From: Aliidiomarina sp047920995
GTDB taxonomy: Bacteria; Pseudomonadota; Gammaproteobacteria; Enterobacterales; Alteromonadaceae
Direction: 5' to 3'
DNA: 64,000 nucleotides
Assembly: GCF_047920995.1 (NCBI RefSeq)
Contig: NZ_JBLRWZ010000005.1
Span: 1 to 64,000 of the forward strand
Shown here: positions 25,334 to 34,969 of the stretch, piece by piece
How positions within the stretch are numbered: the stretch's first letter is position 1
How the letters are laid out: each line of letters starts with the position of its first letter
Made by a program: the position numbers and the translations under genes
Notes under the pieces: generated by a model
The model's database searches: none
What the model saw: only the letters and a program-made list of their open reading frames with translations
Told to the model about the DNA's origin: nothing

Positions 25334-25741
25334 ATGAGTATGTTTAGTATTTTTGATATTTCCGGCTCGGCACTTACGGCGCAATCCCAGCGCATGAATG
25401 TAGCCGCAAGCAATATGGCGAATGCCGATAGTGTTACTGGCCCCGATGGCCAAGCCTATCGTGCTAAGCAAGTAATCTTTGCAAGTAAGCTGCAGGGCAA
25501 TCAGCCAGTAGGCGGAGTGCAAGTACGCGAAGTAATCGAAGAGCAAACGCCAGGGCGTTTGGAGTATCGGCCAGGCCATCCACTTGCGAATGCCGATGGT
25601 TATGTACAAATGCCGAACGTAGATCCGGTAGCGGAAATGGTGAACATGATCTCCGCATCGCGTTCTTATCAAGCGAATGTGGAAGTGATGAATACCAGCA
25701 AGCAGCTAATGATGCGCACACTCAGCATTGGCGAAGGTTAA
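25334..25741 (+). CDS. flgC: FlgC, proximal rod protein
   Basis: 135 residues with MNVAASNMANADSVTGPDG (N-terminal rod signature) and a C-terminal VEMVNMISASRSYQANVEVM-type helix, seen as AEMVNMISASRSYQANVE. Standard size. 75 bases after flgB and 14 before flgD; part of the hook-basal-body operon. Confidence 0.96.
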   Translation: MSMFSIFDISGSALTAQSQRMNVAASNMANADSVTGPDGQAYRAKQVIFASKLQGNQPVGGVQVREVIEEQTPGRLEYRPGHPLANADGYVQMPNVDPVAEMVNMISASRSYQANVEVMNTSKQLMMRTLSIGEG

Positions 25742-25755
25742 GGGCGGATTAACAT

Positions 25756-26421
25756 ATGAATACAATTGATCAATCAGTATTAAATTCAGTAAATGGGCAA
25801 ACGCCAGGTGGGCAAGCGAATAGCGCAGAAATGCGGGAAAACTTCATGACCCTGTTGGTTGCTCAGTTACGCAATCAAGATCCGCTAAATCCGATGGATA
25901 ATGCCGAGATGACCTCGCAATTAGCGCAAATTAATACGGTAAGTGGTATCGAGCAACTCAACGAAACCATGAATGGCATTAATGGCCAGATCGAGCAAGG
26001 CCAGTTTATGCAGGCTACCGCACTAATTGGCAAAGCGGTGTTAGTGCCCGGCGAACGCATATTGGTGGGTGATGGGGTGCCAACCCCATTTGCATTTGAA
26101 TTTAACCGCCCGGCAGAAAGCGTGAAAGTAAACATTGTGGATAACAATGGCCAAGTAGTGCGCACGCTTGATATGGGCAAAATGAATGCTGGCATGCACT
26201 CCATTGAATGGGATGGCAAGTTGAGCGATGGCTCAATGGCAGCCGATGGTTCTTATCGTTTTCAAATTGAAGCGCAACAAGATGGCAGAAACGTGCCATT
26301 TAAGAGTTTTAACTACGCACAAGTATTTGCAGTAAGTATGGGCCATCCAGACGGGCCACGGCTCGATTTAGGCGGCATTTTTGAACCAGTGAAGTTAACT
26401 GACGTTCGGCAAGTTGTATAA
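25756..26421 (+). CDS. flgD: FlgD, hook-cap (hook assembly scaffold) protein
   Basis: 221 residues. N-terminal segment FMTLLVAQLRNQDPLNPMDN with the FlgD motif (LLVAQLRNQDPL), followed by a beta-rich FlgD Ig/tudor domain (VKVNIVDNNGQVVRTLDMG, GMHSIEWDGKLSDG). Caps the growing hook and is shed when the hook is complete. Between flgC and flgE in standard order. Confidence 0.95.
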   Translation: MNTIDQSVLNSVNGQTPGGQANSAEMRENFMTLLVAQLRNQDPLNPMDNAEMTSQLAQINTVSGIEQLNETMNGINGQIEQGQFMQATALIGKAVLVPGERILVGDGVPTPFAFEFNRPAESVKVNIVDNNGQVVRTLDMGKMNAGMHSIEWDGKLSDGSMAADGSYRFQIEAQQDGRNVPFKSFNYAQVFAVSMGHPDGPRLDLGGIFEPVKLTDVRQVV

Positions 26422-26460
26422 ATAATATCAACATCTTAGGTTGAATTTAGGAGAGAAATA

Positions 26461-27645
26461 ATGAGTTTTTCACAATCACTCAGTGGGTTGCGTGCAGCAG
26501 CCGAGAATCTAAGCGTTGTTGGTAACAACATTGCTAACGCGCAAACCGTAGGCTTTAAAAGTTCAGGTATTCAGTTTTCTGATGTATATGCTGATTCACA
26601 AGGCGGTTTAGGTACACGCGTTGCCGCTATTGTGCAGAATTTTAACGAGGGTAACTTAGAAACCACCAACCGCTCACTCGATTTAGCGATTACCGGTAAT
26701 GGATTCTTCCGTTTCAGCCAAGGCAACGAAGTAATGTATTCGCGTAACGGTCAGCTTACCATGACCAACGACGGCCATTTAACCAACGCTGCTGGCGCTC
26801 GATTAACTGGCTATGGTGCAGGTGCCGCGGTGGGCAGTCAACCGGGCGAATTGCGGGTGCCTTCGGGTGGTTTGCAGGCCAATCAAACCACCGAAATTGC
26901 TGCTAGCTTAAACGTAGATGCACGCTCAGAGAACATTGATCGTGGCGTGTTACCGTTCAATGCTACGGATCCTGATTCCTACCACTATGCGAACACCGTG
27001 TCGGTTTATGATTCACTTGGTAACCGTTCTAATGCCCAAATGTACTTTACGAAGATTGCTGACAATCAGTGGGAAGTTCGTTTAGGGCGTAATGGCGAGC
27101 TGGCGCCAGAAGTAGGCACAGTAAACTTTAATACCAACGGTGTACTCGACAATGTAGTGGGCCTCGATGGCTTCACCTTTAACCCAGGTGGTGGCGCGCA
27201 ACCTATGAGCGTGGCTATGGATATTGAGGGTACTACTCAGTTTGCGAATGAATTCGAGCTTAACAACCTGCTACAAGATGGTTACACCTCAGGAACATTG
27301 GTGCGTGTAGCAATTGAAGAAGATGGCAGCATTGTGGGTACTTATACCAACGAGCAAAGCCAAGTATTGGGCACTGTAGCGTTAGCTTCCTTCCGTAATA
27401 TGGAAGGTTTGCGCCCTGCTGGCGATAACTCGTGGGCAGAAACTGCCGATTCAGGCCCTGCTATTTTGGGTATTGCTGGCGAAGCACAGTTCGGCAATAT
27501 CGCTTCCGGAGTAGTTGAGCAATCGAACGTAGATTTAACCCAAGAGTTAGTGGCGTTGATCATGGCGCAGCGGAATTACCAAGCCAACGCGCAAAGTATT
27601 AAAACGCAAGATGAAGTATTACAAGCAACAGTTAACTTACGTTAA
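26461..27645 (+). CDS. flgE: FlgE, hook protein
   Basis: 394 residues, close to the E. coli length of 402. N-terminal SGLRAAAENLSVVGNNIANA and C-terminal ELVALIMAQRNYQANAQSI are the D0/D1 hook signatures. LAITGNGFFRF is the conserved hook/rod loop. AGGAGAG lies just upstream of ATG 26461. Builds the universal joint outside the cell. Confidence 0.97.
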   Translation: MSFSQSLSGLRAAAENLSVVGNNIANAQTVGFKSSGIQFSDVYADSQGGLGTRVAAIVQNFNEGNLETTNRSLDLAITGNGFFRFSQGNEVMYSRNGQLTMTNDGHLTNAAGARLTGYGAGAAVGSQPGELRVPSGGLQANQTTEIAASLNVDARSENIDRGVLPFNATDPDSYHYANTVSVYDSLGNRSNAQMYFTKIADNQWEVRLGRNGELAPEVGTVNFNTNGVLDNVVGLDGFTFNPGGGAQPMSVAMDIEGTTQFANEFELNNLLQDGYTSGTLVRVAIEEDGSIVGTYTNEQSQVLGTVALASFRNMEGLRPAGDNSWAETADSGPAILGIAGEAQFGNIASGVVEQSNVDLTQELVALIMAQRNYQANAQSIKTQDEVLQATVNLR

Positions 27646-27697
27646 TTCATTAGCATGGCAGCGTTGCTGCGCATAAATTGAGCTAGGAGCCGAAACC

Positions 27698-28441
27698 ATG
27701 GATCCAATGATTTACACCGCAATGGGCGGTGCCAAACAAACACTAGATGATCAAGCGGTGATTAATCATAACCTCGCTAACGTATCTACCAGTGGTTTTC
27801 GGGCACAGTTAAGTGCGGTGCGTTCAGTGCCGATTCAAGGGCCGGGCGCGTTTGCTACGCGCACGGCAGTAGTAGGCTCTACGCCAATGTTTGATGCAAA
27901 ATCAGGCCCTATTAACGCTACCGGCCGGCCACTCGATGTGGCGATGGGTGATAACCAGTGGTTAGCGGTGCAAGGGCCAGATGGCAACGAATCATATACG
28001 CGCCGGGGCGATCTGAACGTAGATGGTAACGGCGTGTTAATGAGTGCAGGTAGGCCAGTACTCGGTAACGGCGGCCCTATCGTGATTCCGTTGGGCGCTG
28101 AAATCACCATCGGCGACGATGGCACGATCACCATGAAAGGTGAGGGTGCTCGCTCTACCGAGCTTGCTGAAATTGATCGCTTAAAAGTAGTAAACGGCAC
28201 CGCAAATCAGCTTGAACGCGGCTTAGGTGGCTTGTTTCGGCCGGTAGATGGTGGCGTTTTGGCACGTGATGAAAATGCCAAAATTGCTACTGGCGCGTTA
28301 GAGGGCAGTAACGTGAGTGCAGTAGAAGCGATGGTGGCAATGATTAGTAACCAGCGCAAATACGATATGCAAATGAAAGTAATTTCTACTGCCGACGAGA
28401 ATTCGCAACGTGCGAACAGCTTACTGTCGGTACAAGGTTAG
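27698..28441 (+). CDS. flgF: FlgF, proximal rod protein
   Basis: 247 residues. Starts MDPMIYTAMGGAKQTLDDQA, the standard FlgF opening; the C-terminal VEAMVAMISNQRKYDMQMKV pairs with it. Usual length (about 250). Follows flgE by 52 bases with AGGAG upstream of ATG 27698. Confidence 0.96.
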   Translation: MDPMIYTAMGGAKQTLDDQAVINHNLANVSTSGFRAQLSAVRSVPIQGPGAFATRTAVVGSTPMFDAKSGPINATGRPLDVAMGDNQWLAVQGPDGNESYTRRGDLNVDGNGVLMSAGRPVLGNGGPIVIPLGAEITIGDDGTITMKGEGARSTELAEIDRLKVVNGTANQLERGLGGLFRPVDGGVLARDENAKIATGALEGSNVSAVEAMVAMISNQRKYDMQMKVISTADENSQRANSLLSVQG

Positions 28442-28455
28442 ATTGGAGATAGCAG

Positions 28456-29238
28456 ATGATTAAATCACTTTGGACCGGCAAAACCGGCTTAGAAGCACAA
28501 CAGTTCCAGATGGACGTGATTACCAATAACTTGGCCAACGTGAATACCACGGGCTTCAAACAATCACGGGCTGTATTCGAAGATTTGTTGTACCAAAATA
28601 TGCGCCAACCAGGGGCCATGAATAATGCCCAAGATCGCTTACCTTCGGGTATGCAGGTGGGTACCGGCGTGCGGCCTGTGGCAACTGAACGGTTGCACAC
28701 CCAAGGTGGCTTGGTATCAACCGATAACTCGCGGGATTTGGCGATTAACGGCAAGGGCTTCTTTCAAGTTTTGATGCCAGATGGCGAAGTAGCCTATACC
28801 CGTGATGGTAGCTTTCAATTAAATGAAAACGGCCAAATGGTTACTGCAAGTGGCTATCCACTAGAGCCGGGTATTTTTATTCCAGCCAATGCCCTTAGCG
28901 TTACCATTGGCGAAGATGGCATTGTATCGGTTACTACACCAGGGAACCCGCAGCCAAATGAAGTGGGCCAAATTACCTTAGCAACCTTCATTAACGATAC
29001 CGGCTTAGAAGCAGTAGGCGGCAACTTGTACCGGGAAACAGCTTCGTCTGGGCCACGTAATGAATACTCGCCAGGCGATAACGGTACTGGCAGATTGTTC
29101 CAAGGCTATGTAGAAACTTCGAATGTAAACGTGGTTGAAGAAATGGTGAACATGATTCAAACCCAGCGCGCATACGAAATTAACAGCCGAGCGCTGCGTA
29201 CCAGTGATGAAATGTTATCGCGGCTTACCCAGTTATAG
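28456..29238 (+). CDS. flgG: FlgG, distal rod protein
   Basis: 260 residues, the exact usual length. N-terminal WTGKTGLEAQQFQMDVITNN and LANVNTTGFKQSRAVFEDLL; C-terminal VNVVEEMVNMIQTQRAYEIN. Forms the driveshaft that passes through the P and L rings. 14 bases after flgF. Confidence 0.97.
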   Translation: MIKSLWTGKTGLEAQQFQMDVITNNLANVNTTGFKQSRAVFEDLLYQNMRQPGAMNNAQDRLPSGMQVGTGVRPVATERLHTQGGLVSTDNSRDLAINGKGFFQVLMPDGEVAYTRDGSFQLNENGQMVTASGYPLEPGIFIPANALSVTIGEDGIVSVTTPGNPQPNEVGQITLATFINDTGLEAVGGNLYRETASSGPRNEYSPGDNGTGRLFQGYVETSNVNVVEEMVNMIQTQRAYEINSRALRTSDEMLSRLTQL

Positions 29239-29291
29239 ATAGCCCAGTTGCACCTTAGAATATGATGCGTACGCTTTAGTAGGAGAAGAAA

Positions 29292-29978
29292 ATGGTTCAT
29301 TTTAGCCGCAATCTAGCAAGTAAAGCTTTGTTGCTGTGCGCTGTAACCTTGGCGCTTGCCGCCTGTTCAGCGCCACCAAAGCCTATTGTGGTGAGTGAGC
29401 CAGAGCCAATTTTGGTGCCTGAGCGCGCTCCTGCAGAAGCAAATGGTTCAATTTTCCAAGCGCAGCGGGGCTATGCGCCACTGTTTGAAGATCGTCGGCC
29501 GCGCATGGTAGGCGATATTCTAACGATTTTGGTGGAAGAGCAAGTAAGTGCCTCGAAAAGCAACCAAGCGACCACTTCACGAAGTAGTAATATTGGTATG
29601 GATTTAGCGGCATTGCCGGATTTCCTCGATAGCCTAGCCGATATGGGGTTCGATGTAAGTTCGAACAGTGATTTTATGGGCCAAGGCTCGGCCAGCGCCA
29701 ATAACACCTTTCAAGGCACGATTACTGTGCAAGTGCTAGAGGTGATTCATAACGGCAACTTACGGGTTCGTGGCGAAAAGCAAATCGCTATCAATAGTGG
29801 TGCCGAATATATCCGCTTCTCCGGCATTATTAATCCGCGCTCAATTACTGGCCAAAATACTGTGCTTTCCAGCCAAGTAGCGGAAGCGCGAATCGAATAT
29901 ATTGGCGATGGCTATATCCATACGGCGCAACGCATGGGTTGGCTGCAACGGTTCTTCAACTGGGTTAGCCCAATGTAA
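29292..29978 (+). CDS. flgH: FlgH, L-ring lipoprotein
   Basis: 228 residues with a lipoprotein signal (LALAACSAPP, Cys at the lipobox). The FlgH core is clear: RPRMVGDILTILVEEQVSAS, NGNLRVRGEKQIAINSGAEY, and LSSQVAEARIEYIGDGYI. Outer-membrane L-ring subunit acting as a bushing for the rod. Its stop overlaps the flgI start (TAATG). Confidence 0.96.
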   Translation: MVHFSRNLASKALLLCAVTLALAACSAPPKPIVVSEPEPILVPERAPAEANGSIFQAQRGYAPLFEDRRPRMVGDILTILVEEQVSASKSNQATTSRSSNIGMDLAALPDFLDSLADMGFDVSSNSDFMGQGSASANNTFQGTITVQVLEVIHNGNLRVRGEKQIAINSGAEYIRFSGIINPRSITGQNTVLSSQVAEARIEYIGDGYIHTAQRMGWLQRFFNWVSPM

Positions 29979-31093
29979 TGGTGAGTATGATGAAAAAATT
30001 ATTTGTAAGCTTTATCCTTGCCATTACCTTACTACTGAGCCCTGCTGCCCACGCTGAACGGTTGAAAGATTTAGCTGAATTCGCCGGTGTACGCGATAAC
30101 GTATTGGTTGGCTATGGCTTAGTTGTAGGCCTTGATGGTACCGGCGATCAAACTACGCAAGCACCTTTCACTGGGCAAAGTTTAACCAACATGCTTTCAC
30201 AGCTGGGCGTTACCATTCCGCCGGGCACCAATATGCAGCTGCGTAACGTGGCAGCGGTAATGGTAACGGCCGATTTACCACCTTTTTCTATGCAGGGCCA
30301 ACGCCTCGATATTACCGTTTCATCGGTAGGTAATGCGCGCAGTTTGCGTGGCGGAACCTTGTTAATGACCCCTTTACGGGGTGCTGATGGTGAAATTTAT
30401 GCGATTGCGCAAGGTAACCTGCTAATTGCTGGCGCTAGCGCGGAAAGTGGTGGTAGCCGGGAAACCATTAATCACCAATCGGCTGGGCGTATTGCTCGTG
30501 GTGCCATTGTAGAGCGCGAAGTACCGCTTATGATGGGCGGCGCCAACGGCGAACTTGAATTACATCTCAAGCAGGCCGATTTCAGCACGGCAGAACGGGT
30601 GGTGAATCGTATTAATCAAGAGTTTGGCAATAGCACTGCGGAAGCAGTAAATGGCCGCGTGATTCGTTTATATGGTCCGCAAGATGAAAATGCTCGGGTG
30701 CGGTTTATGGCGCGGGTAGAGAATGTAACGGTAACACCAGATACCGGCAGAGCACGCGTGGTATTGAATTCACGCACCGGCTCTGTGGTACTGAATGGTA
30801 ATGTGCGCCTGCAACAAGCCGCAGTAGCCCATGGCAACCTTACCGTTTCTATCGATACTCGCCAACGGGTTAGCCAGCCACTGCCATTTACTCAAGGTGA
30901 AACCGTAGTTACTACGGATACCGATATTCAAATCTCACAAGATGCCGGCACATTAAATGTAGTGGAAGGTGCAGATTTACTGGAAGTAGTAAATGCTTTA
31001 AATGCGCTAGGTGCTACACCTGCAGATTTAATGGCAATCTTGGAAGCATTAAAAGCTTCGGGTTCGTTACGTGCAGAATTGGAGATTATTTAA
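29978..31093 (+). CDS. flgI: FlgI, P-ring protein
   Basis: 371 residues with an N-terminal signal peptide ending PAAHA. Core motifs: RLKDLAEFAGVRDNVLVGYG, GLVVGLDGTGDQT, PPGTNMQLRNVAAVMVTADL. Start ATG 29978 overlaps the flgH stop by one base; ATGs at 29987 and 29990 are alternatives. Periplasmic P-ring subunit whose assembly needs FlgA. Confidence 0.96.
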   Translation: MVSMMKKLFVSFILAITLLLSPAAHAERLKDLAEFAGVRDNVLVGYGLVVGLDGTGDQTTQAPFTGQSLTNMLSQLGVTIPPGTNMQLRNVAAVMVTADLPPFSMQGQRLDITVSSVGNARSLRGGTLLMTPLRGADGEIYAIAQGNLLIAGASAESGGSRETINHQSAGRIARGAIVEREVPLMMGGANGELELHLKQADFSTAERVVNRINQEFGNSTAEAVNGRVIRLYGPQDENARVRFMARVENVTVTPDTGRARVVLNSRTGSVVLNGNVRLQQAAVAHGNLTVSIDTRQRVSQPLPFTQGETVVTTDTDIQISQDAGTLNVVEGADLLEVVNALNALGATPADLMAILEALKASGSLRAELEII

Positions 31094-31428
31094 TGAGTGA
31101 TGGTTTACTAAATCCAGCGATGCACACTACCCAAGCGCGTTTAGCGATGGACGTGCAAGGCTTGAACCAAATTAAAGCCACCAATCGTGTTGATGGCGAT
31201 GCAGGTTTACGGCAAGCCGCAGAAGAGTTCGAAGCGGTGTTCATTGGCATGATGATGCAAAGCATGCGCGATGCTACCGGCAAATCTGAATTATTTGATT
31301 CTTCCCAAACCCAGCAAATGCAGGGAATGTACGATCAGCAGCTCTCCCGACACCTTGCTACACGGGGTATGGGGTTAGCTGATCAGTTGGTGCAACAACT
31401 TCAACAAGGGCCTTTGAAAAAGCCCTAA
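31093..31428 (+). CDS. flgJ: FlgJ, rod-cap protein lacking the muramidase domain
   Basis: Only 111 residues, against ~310 in E. coli. The N-terminal rod-binding domain is intact (LRQAAEEFEAVFIGMMMQSM, MYDQQLSRHLATRGMGLADQ), but the C-terminal glucosaminidase domain is absent. No remnant of it follows: the stop is soon followed by the flgK promoter. Single-domain FlgJ is known in several lineages where a separate lytic enzyme opens the peptidoglycan. No such enzyme is visible in this window. Start overlaps the flgI stop by one base. Confidence 0.93.
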   Translation: MSDGLLNPAMHTTQARLAMDVQGLNQIKATNRVDGDAGLRQAAEEFEAVFIGMMMQSMRDATGKSELFDSSQTQQMQGMYDQQLSRHLATRGMGLADQLVQQLQQGPLKKP

Positions 31429-31434
31429 TTTCCC

Positions 31435-31461
31435 TTAAGAATTTTCCGATGCTGCCGATAA
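31435..31461 (+). promoter_or_regulatory. Sigma-28 promoter of flgKL
   Basis: -35 TTAAGAAT (5 of 8), 11-base spacer, -10 GCCGATAA (8 of 8), 28 bases before the flgK start. Separates late flgKL from the earlier flgB-J operon. Confidence 0.75.
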
Positions 31462-31489
31462 TCCTTCTAGCAGCTAAAGGGTAGAATTA

Positions 31490-33094
31490 ATGAGCATAAT
31501 GAATATCGGCATTACTGGATTGAACGCAGCGCAAACCTCGCTGTTCGCTACCAGTAACAACATCGCAAACGTATACACACCAGGCTTCAACCGTGAAGTA
31601 GTGGTGTTGGGCGAATCGAAAACCAGCGGCGTAGAAGTGGGCGCAGTAAACCGGCAGTTTGATCGGTTTGTTGCTGAGCGCTTAAATAGCGCTAACGGCA
31701 ACCTTGCCTCGTTGCAGGCTTATAAAACCCAAGCAAACCAAATTGATAATTTGCTCGCTGATGCAGATGCCGGCCTAGCGCCGTTGATGCAGAAATTTTT
31801 CGGTTCGCTCGGTGATTTAGCCGGCGCCCCTGCTGAGCCTGCCGCGCGCGAAGGCGTGTTAGGCAACGCGAGTAGCATGGCCGCGCAAATGCGCTCTTTT
31901 GATAACTATTTGCACGAACTGCAGCGCACCGTGAACGGTGGCGTTCGTCAAGAAGTAGCGCAAATTAATCAGCTAGCGGGCCAAATTGCCAATCTGAATA
32001 AAGAAATTAGCTTATCGGTAGCGGCTACTGGGCAACCATCGAATTCTTTGCTGAACCAACGCGATCAAGTAGTTGCTGAATTAAGCAGCAGGGTAGATGC
32101 GCGGGTAACGGTGCAAGATGGTGGCGCCTACAATGTATCTATCGGTAACGGCCAGCCGCTTGTTTCTGGTGATCAAGCATTCACACTTGAAGCTGTAGCC
32201 TCGGCCGCAGATCCTGAGCGCATTGTTGTAGCCTATCGCGATAGTTCGAATAATTTGCTTGAATATCGAGAAAACCAGTTCCGTTCAGGTGCGCTAGGTG
32301 GCTTAATGAGCTTCCGCAGCGAAAACCTCGATAAAATCCAAGGCCAACTGGGCCAGCTAGCGATTACGATGGCGCAATCATTTAATGAGCAGCACCGTGA
32401 AGGTATAACCTTAGCAGGCGAAGCCGGTGGTGATTTCTTCTCCTTTGGTGCCCCAAGCAGCTTTAGTAACGCGAATAATAATAGTAATGCTTCGATGGAT
32501 GTGAGTATTACTGATCTGAACGAACTTAGCTCAAGCTCCTGGGATCTTACCTTTAATGGTACCGATTGGTTGGTTACGCAACGCGAAACCGGACAACGCC
32601 AAACGATTGCACCGGATGGCGATGGCAACCTGAATTTTGGCGGTGTACAAGTTGCAATTAATGGCACGCCTGAAGCTGGTGATCGTTTCCGAGTAAACCC
32701 TGTACAACGTGCCGCCCGAGATTTTAATGTGCTTATCACCGATATTTCGGATATTGCCGCAGCAGCTTCCAATGATTCTGGTGATAACCGCAATGCACTT
32801 GCACTGCAAAACCTGCAATCTGCTCGCGTAGTTGGCGGCAATGCCAGCTTTAGCCAAGCGTATGGTGCGATTGTAAGTGATTCGGGTAATCGCAATGCTG
32901 TTGTAAACGCGAATATGTCGGCGCAACAGGGGTTAACTGCACAACTCAAAGCGTTGCAGCAATCTGAATCAGGCGTAAACCTGGATGAAGAAGCCGCGAA
33001 CTTGGTGCGTTATCAACAGTATTATCAAGCGAATGCGAAAGTAATTGAGGCCGGCATGACGGTGCTCGAAACCATACTTTCCATTGCGCGTTAA
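31490..33094 (+). CDS. flgK: FlgK, hook-filament junction protein 1
   Basis: 534 residues (E. coli 547). N-terminal NIGITGLNAAQTSLFATSNN with IANVYTPGFNRE; C-terminal EEAANLVRYQQYYQANAKVI. Both halves of the D0/D1 coiled coil are present. Exported with the help of FlgN and placed between hook and filament. Transcribed from the sigma-28 promoter just upstream, together with flgL. Confidence 0.96.
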   Translation: MSIMNIGITGLNAAQTSLFATSNNIANVYTPGFNREVVVLGESKTSGVEVGAVNRQFDRFVAERLNSANGNLASLQAYKTQANQIDNLLADADAGLAPLMQKFFGSLGDLAGAPAEPAAREGVLGNASSMAAQMRSFDNYLHELQRTVNGGVRQEVAQINQLAGQIANLNKEISLSVAATGQPSNSLLNQRDQVVAELSSRVDARVTVQDGGAYNVSIGNGQPLVSGDQAFTLEAVASAADPERIVVAYRDSSNNLLEYRENQFRSGALGGLMSFRSENLDKIQGQLGQLAITMAQSFNEQHREGITLAGEAGGDFFSFGAPSSFSNANNNSNASMDVSITDLNELSSSSWDLTFNGTDWLVTQRETGQRQTIAPDGDGNLNFGGVQVAINGTPEAGDRFRVNPVQRAARDFNVLITDISDIAAAASNDSGDNRNALALQNLQSARVVGGNASFSQAYGAIVSDSGNRNAVVNANMSAQQGLTAQLKALQQSESGVNLDEEAANLVRYQQYYQANAKVIEAGMTVLETILSIAR

Positions 33095-33115
33095 ATAATA
33101 GGATAAGGGCAGAAT

Positions 33116-34069
33116 ATGCGTATTAGTACCGTTACCATATTTGATCAGAACGTATCGTCGATGAATCGGCAGCAAGCGCAGTTTATGAAAGTAGGCGAGC
33201 AGCTTTCTACTGGCCGCCGCGTGGTGAATCCTTCCGATGATCCGCAAGCTTCTGCGCGTGCCGTAGGTGTGCAGCAATCGTTAGCGGTAAACCAACAGTA
33301 TATGGATGCGCGGGTAAGTGTGCGCAATAGCCTTTCACAACAAGAAAGTGTATTGAATAGCGTAAACGATATGGTAACGCGAGCGAAAACACTGATGATC
33401 CAGGGTTCTAGCGATACCATGAGTGATATCGATCGAATCTCTATTAGTAGCGAGCTGGAAGGCATTTACGAGGGCCTAATCGGCCTCGCCAATTCAACCG
33501 ATGGCACCGGCCGCTATGTGTTTGGTGGGTACCGTGATGGGGAATCACCATTCGTTAAAAATGGTGCTGGTGAAGTAGAATTTAACGGTAGCCCAGATAT
33601 TCGTGAAGAACGAGTAGATGGCGATCGGCTGATGAAAGTGGGCCATACAGGCAACGATGTATTCTTAACCTCGTTATCTAATGCGCGTCCATTAGTAGAC
33701 GGCACTCCTGCGAATAGCAACTTATTTGCTACTTTTGAAAATGCTATTGCTGTTATGAACGGCACTAGCGGGCTTACATTGGCAGAACGTAAAGACGCGA
33801 TGCGCAACACCATGATTGAACTCGATAACGCGCAAGATAATATGCTTACGAAGCGGGCCTCTCTTGGCGCGCGCCTAAACGAGTTAGATACGCTTGATTT
33901 AGTGGCGGGCAATCGGAAGCTAGGCTATGAGCAACAAATGTCAGATCTAGTAGATTTGGATTACGTGCAAGCCGCTTCTGATTACAGCCTCCGCATGGTG
34001 GGCTTACAAGCGGCCCAGAAGGCCTTTGTTGATATTAAAGGGTTGAGTTTATTTAACTACCTACGCTAA
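33116..34069 (+). CDS. flgL: FlgL, hook-filament junction protein 2
   Basis: 317 residues, the same as enteric FlgL. Flagellin-like ends: QAQFMKVGEQLSTGRRVVNP SDDP region at the N-terminus (GEQLSTGRRVVNPSDDP) and DYVQAASDYSLRMVGLQAAQ at the C-terminus. Follows flgK by 21 bases. Ends the plus-strand run; it is convergent with fliR, with 79 bases and no clear terminator between. Confidence 0.96.
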   Translation: MRISTVTIFDQNVSSMNRQQAQFMKVGEQLSTGRRVVNPSDDPQASARAVGVQQSLAVNQQYMDARVSVRNSLSQQESVLNSVNDMVTRAKTLMIQGSSDTMSDIDRISISSELEGIYEGLIGLANSTDGTGRYVFGGYRDGESPFVKNGAGEVEFNGSPDIREERVDGDRLMKVGHTGNDVFLTSLSNARPLVDGTPANSNLFATFENAIAVMNGTSGLTLAERKDAMRNTMIELDNAQDNMLTKRASLGARLNELDTLDLVAGNRKLGYEQQMSDLVDLDYVQAASDYSLRMVGLQAAQKAFVDIKGLSLFNYLR

Positions 34070-34148
34070 TCAGCAGGCAAAATTGAGCGGTTTGAAACTC
34101 TTTCAAGAAGCGCAATTGCAAGCCATATTTAGATTGCCAACCCACCAA

Positions 34149-34940
34149 CTATCCCAGCGGTGCCAGCGCTTCGAGCATTAAAGCAATAAATTCGAGGGCG
34201 TTGGCGAATAGCGCTTGCACGAAGGTACCAAGCTGGGATGTAAGTAGCGTGATAAGCACCAAGCCCATGGTAAGAGAGAGTGGGAAACCAATTGAAAATA
34301 CTGTTAATTGGGGTGCTGAACGATTCAAAATCCCCAAGGTTAAGTTAATAATCAGTAGCGCGCCAAATACTGGCAACGCTAGTAGAATCCCTGATGAAAA
34401 AATCACTCCGCCATAGCGCGCAAAGGTTGCAAACGCATTCAAGTTCAAGCCTGCGGTGCCAATAGGTAGCTGCTGAAACGAGAAGGCAATTACTTCGAGC
34501 ATTACTAAGTGGCCATTTAGCGCAAGATACAATAACACCGTAAATGCGTGCAAAATACGCGATAAAATCATCGTATTAGCGCCACTATCAGGCGAAAAGA
34601 AGGTAGCGAAGGCGAGACCCATTTGCAGGCCGATAAACTCACCAGCAGCCATTACTACGGCAAAAGCAATCTGCATTACCAAGCCCATCGCGATACCAAT
34701 TAACACTTGTTCCACCACTATGCCAAAGCCGGCCCAAGAATATAGGGGCACATCTGGCATCGGCGGAATAAGGCTTGCCATTACAATGGCTAATGCGGCG
34801 CCAAAAGCAATACGCAATTGCGCAGGTATCCGAGAATGGCCGAAGATAGGTGCAGATACCATGAAACTGGTAATACGAAAGAATGGCCAAAGAAAGGCAA
34901 CGGCCCAGGCTTGTAACTGCAGGAAGGTAACTTCAATCAT
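34149..34940 (-). CDS. fliR: FliR, flagellar export gate protein
   Basis: 263 residues, about six membrane helices. Family features: FLWPFFRITSFMVSAPIFGH near the N-terminus, and GEFIGLQMGLAFATFFSPDSG, the conserved cytoplasm-facing loop. Part of the FliPQR export pore at the base of the MS ring. Last gene of the long fliF-fliR minus-strand run. Confidence 0.95.
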   Translation of the reverse strand: MIEVTFLQLQAWAVAFLWPFFRITSFMVSAPIFGHSRIPAQLRIAFGAALAIVMASLIPPMPDVPLYSWAGFGIVVEQVLIGIAMGLVMQIAFAVVMAAGEFIGLQMGLAFATFFSPDSGANTMILSRILHAFTVLLYLALNGHLVMLEVIAFSFQQLPIGTAGLNLNAFATFARYGGVIFSSGILLALPVFGALLIINLTLGILNRSAPQLTVFSIGFPLSLTMGLVLITLLTSQLGTFVQALFANALEFIALMLEALAPLG

Positions 34941-34969
34941 GGTTAAGCCGGAAACGCGCTGGCATGATG

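Noticed and set aside
31093..31428. FlgJ as a truncated pseudogene
   Set aside because: The rod-cap domain is complete, the start is coupled to flgI, and single-domain FlgJ is known in other bacteria; no muramidase remnant follows.
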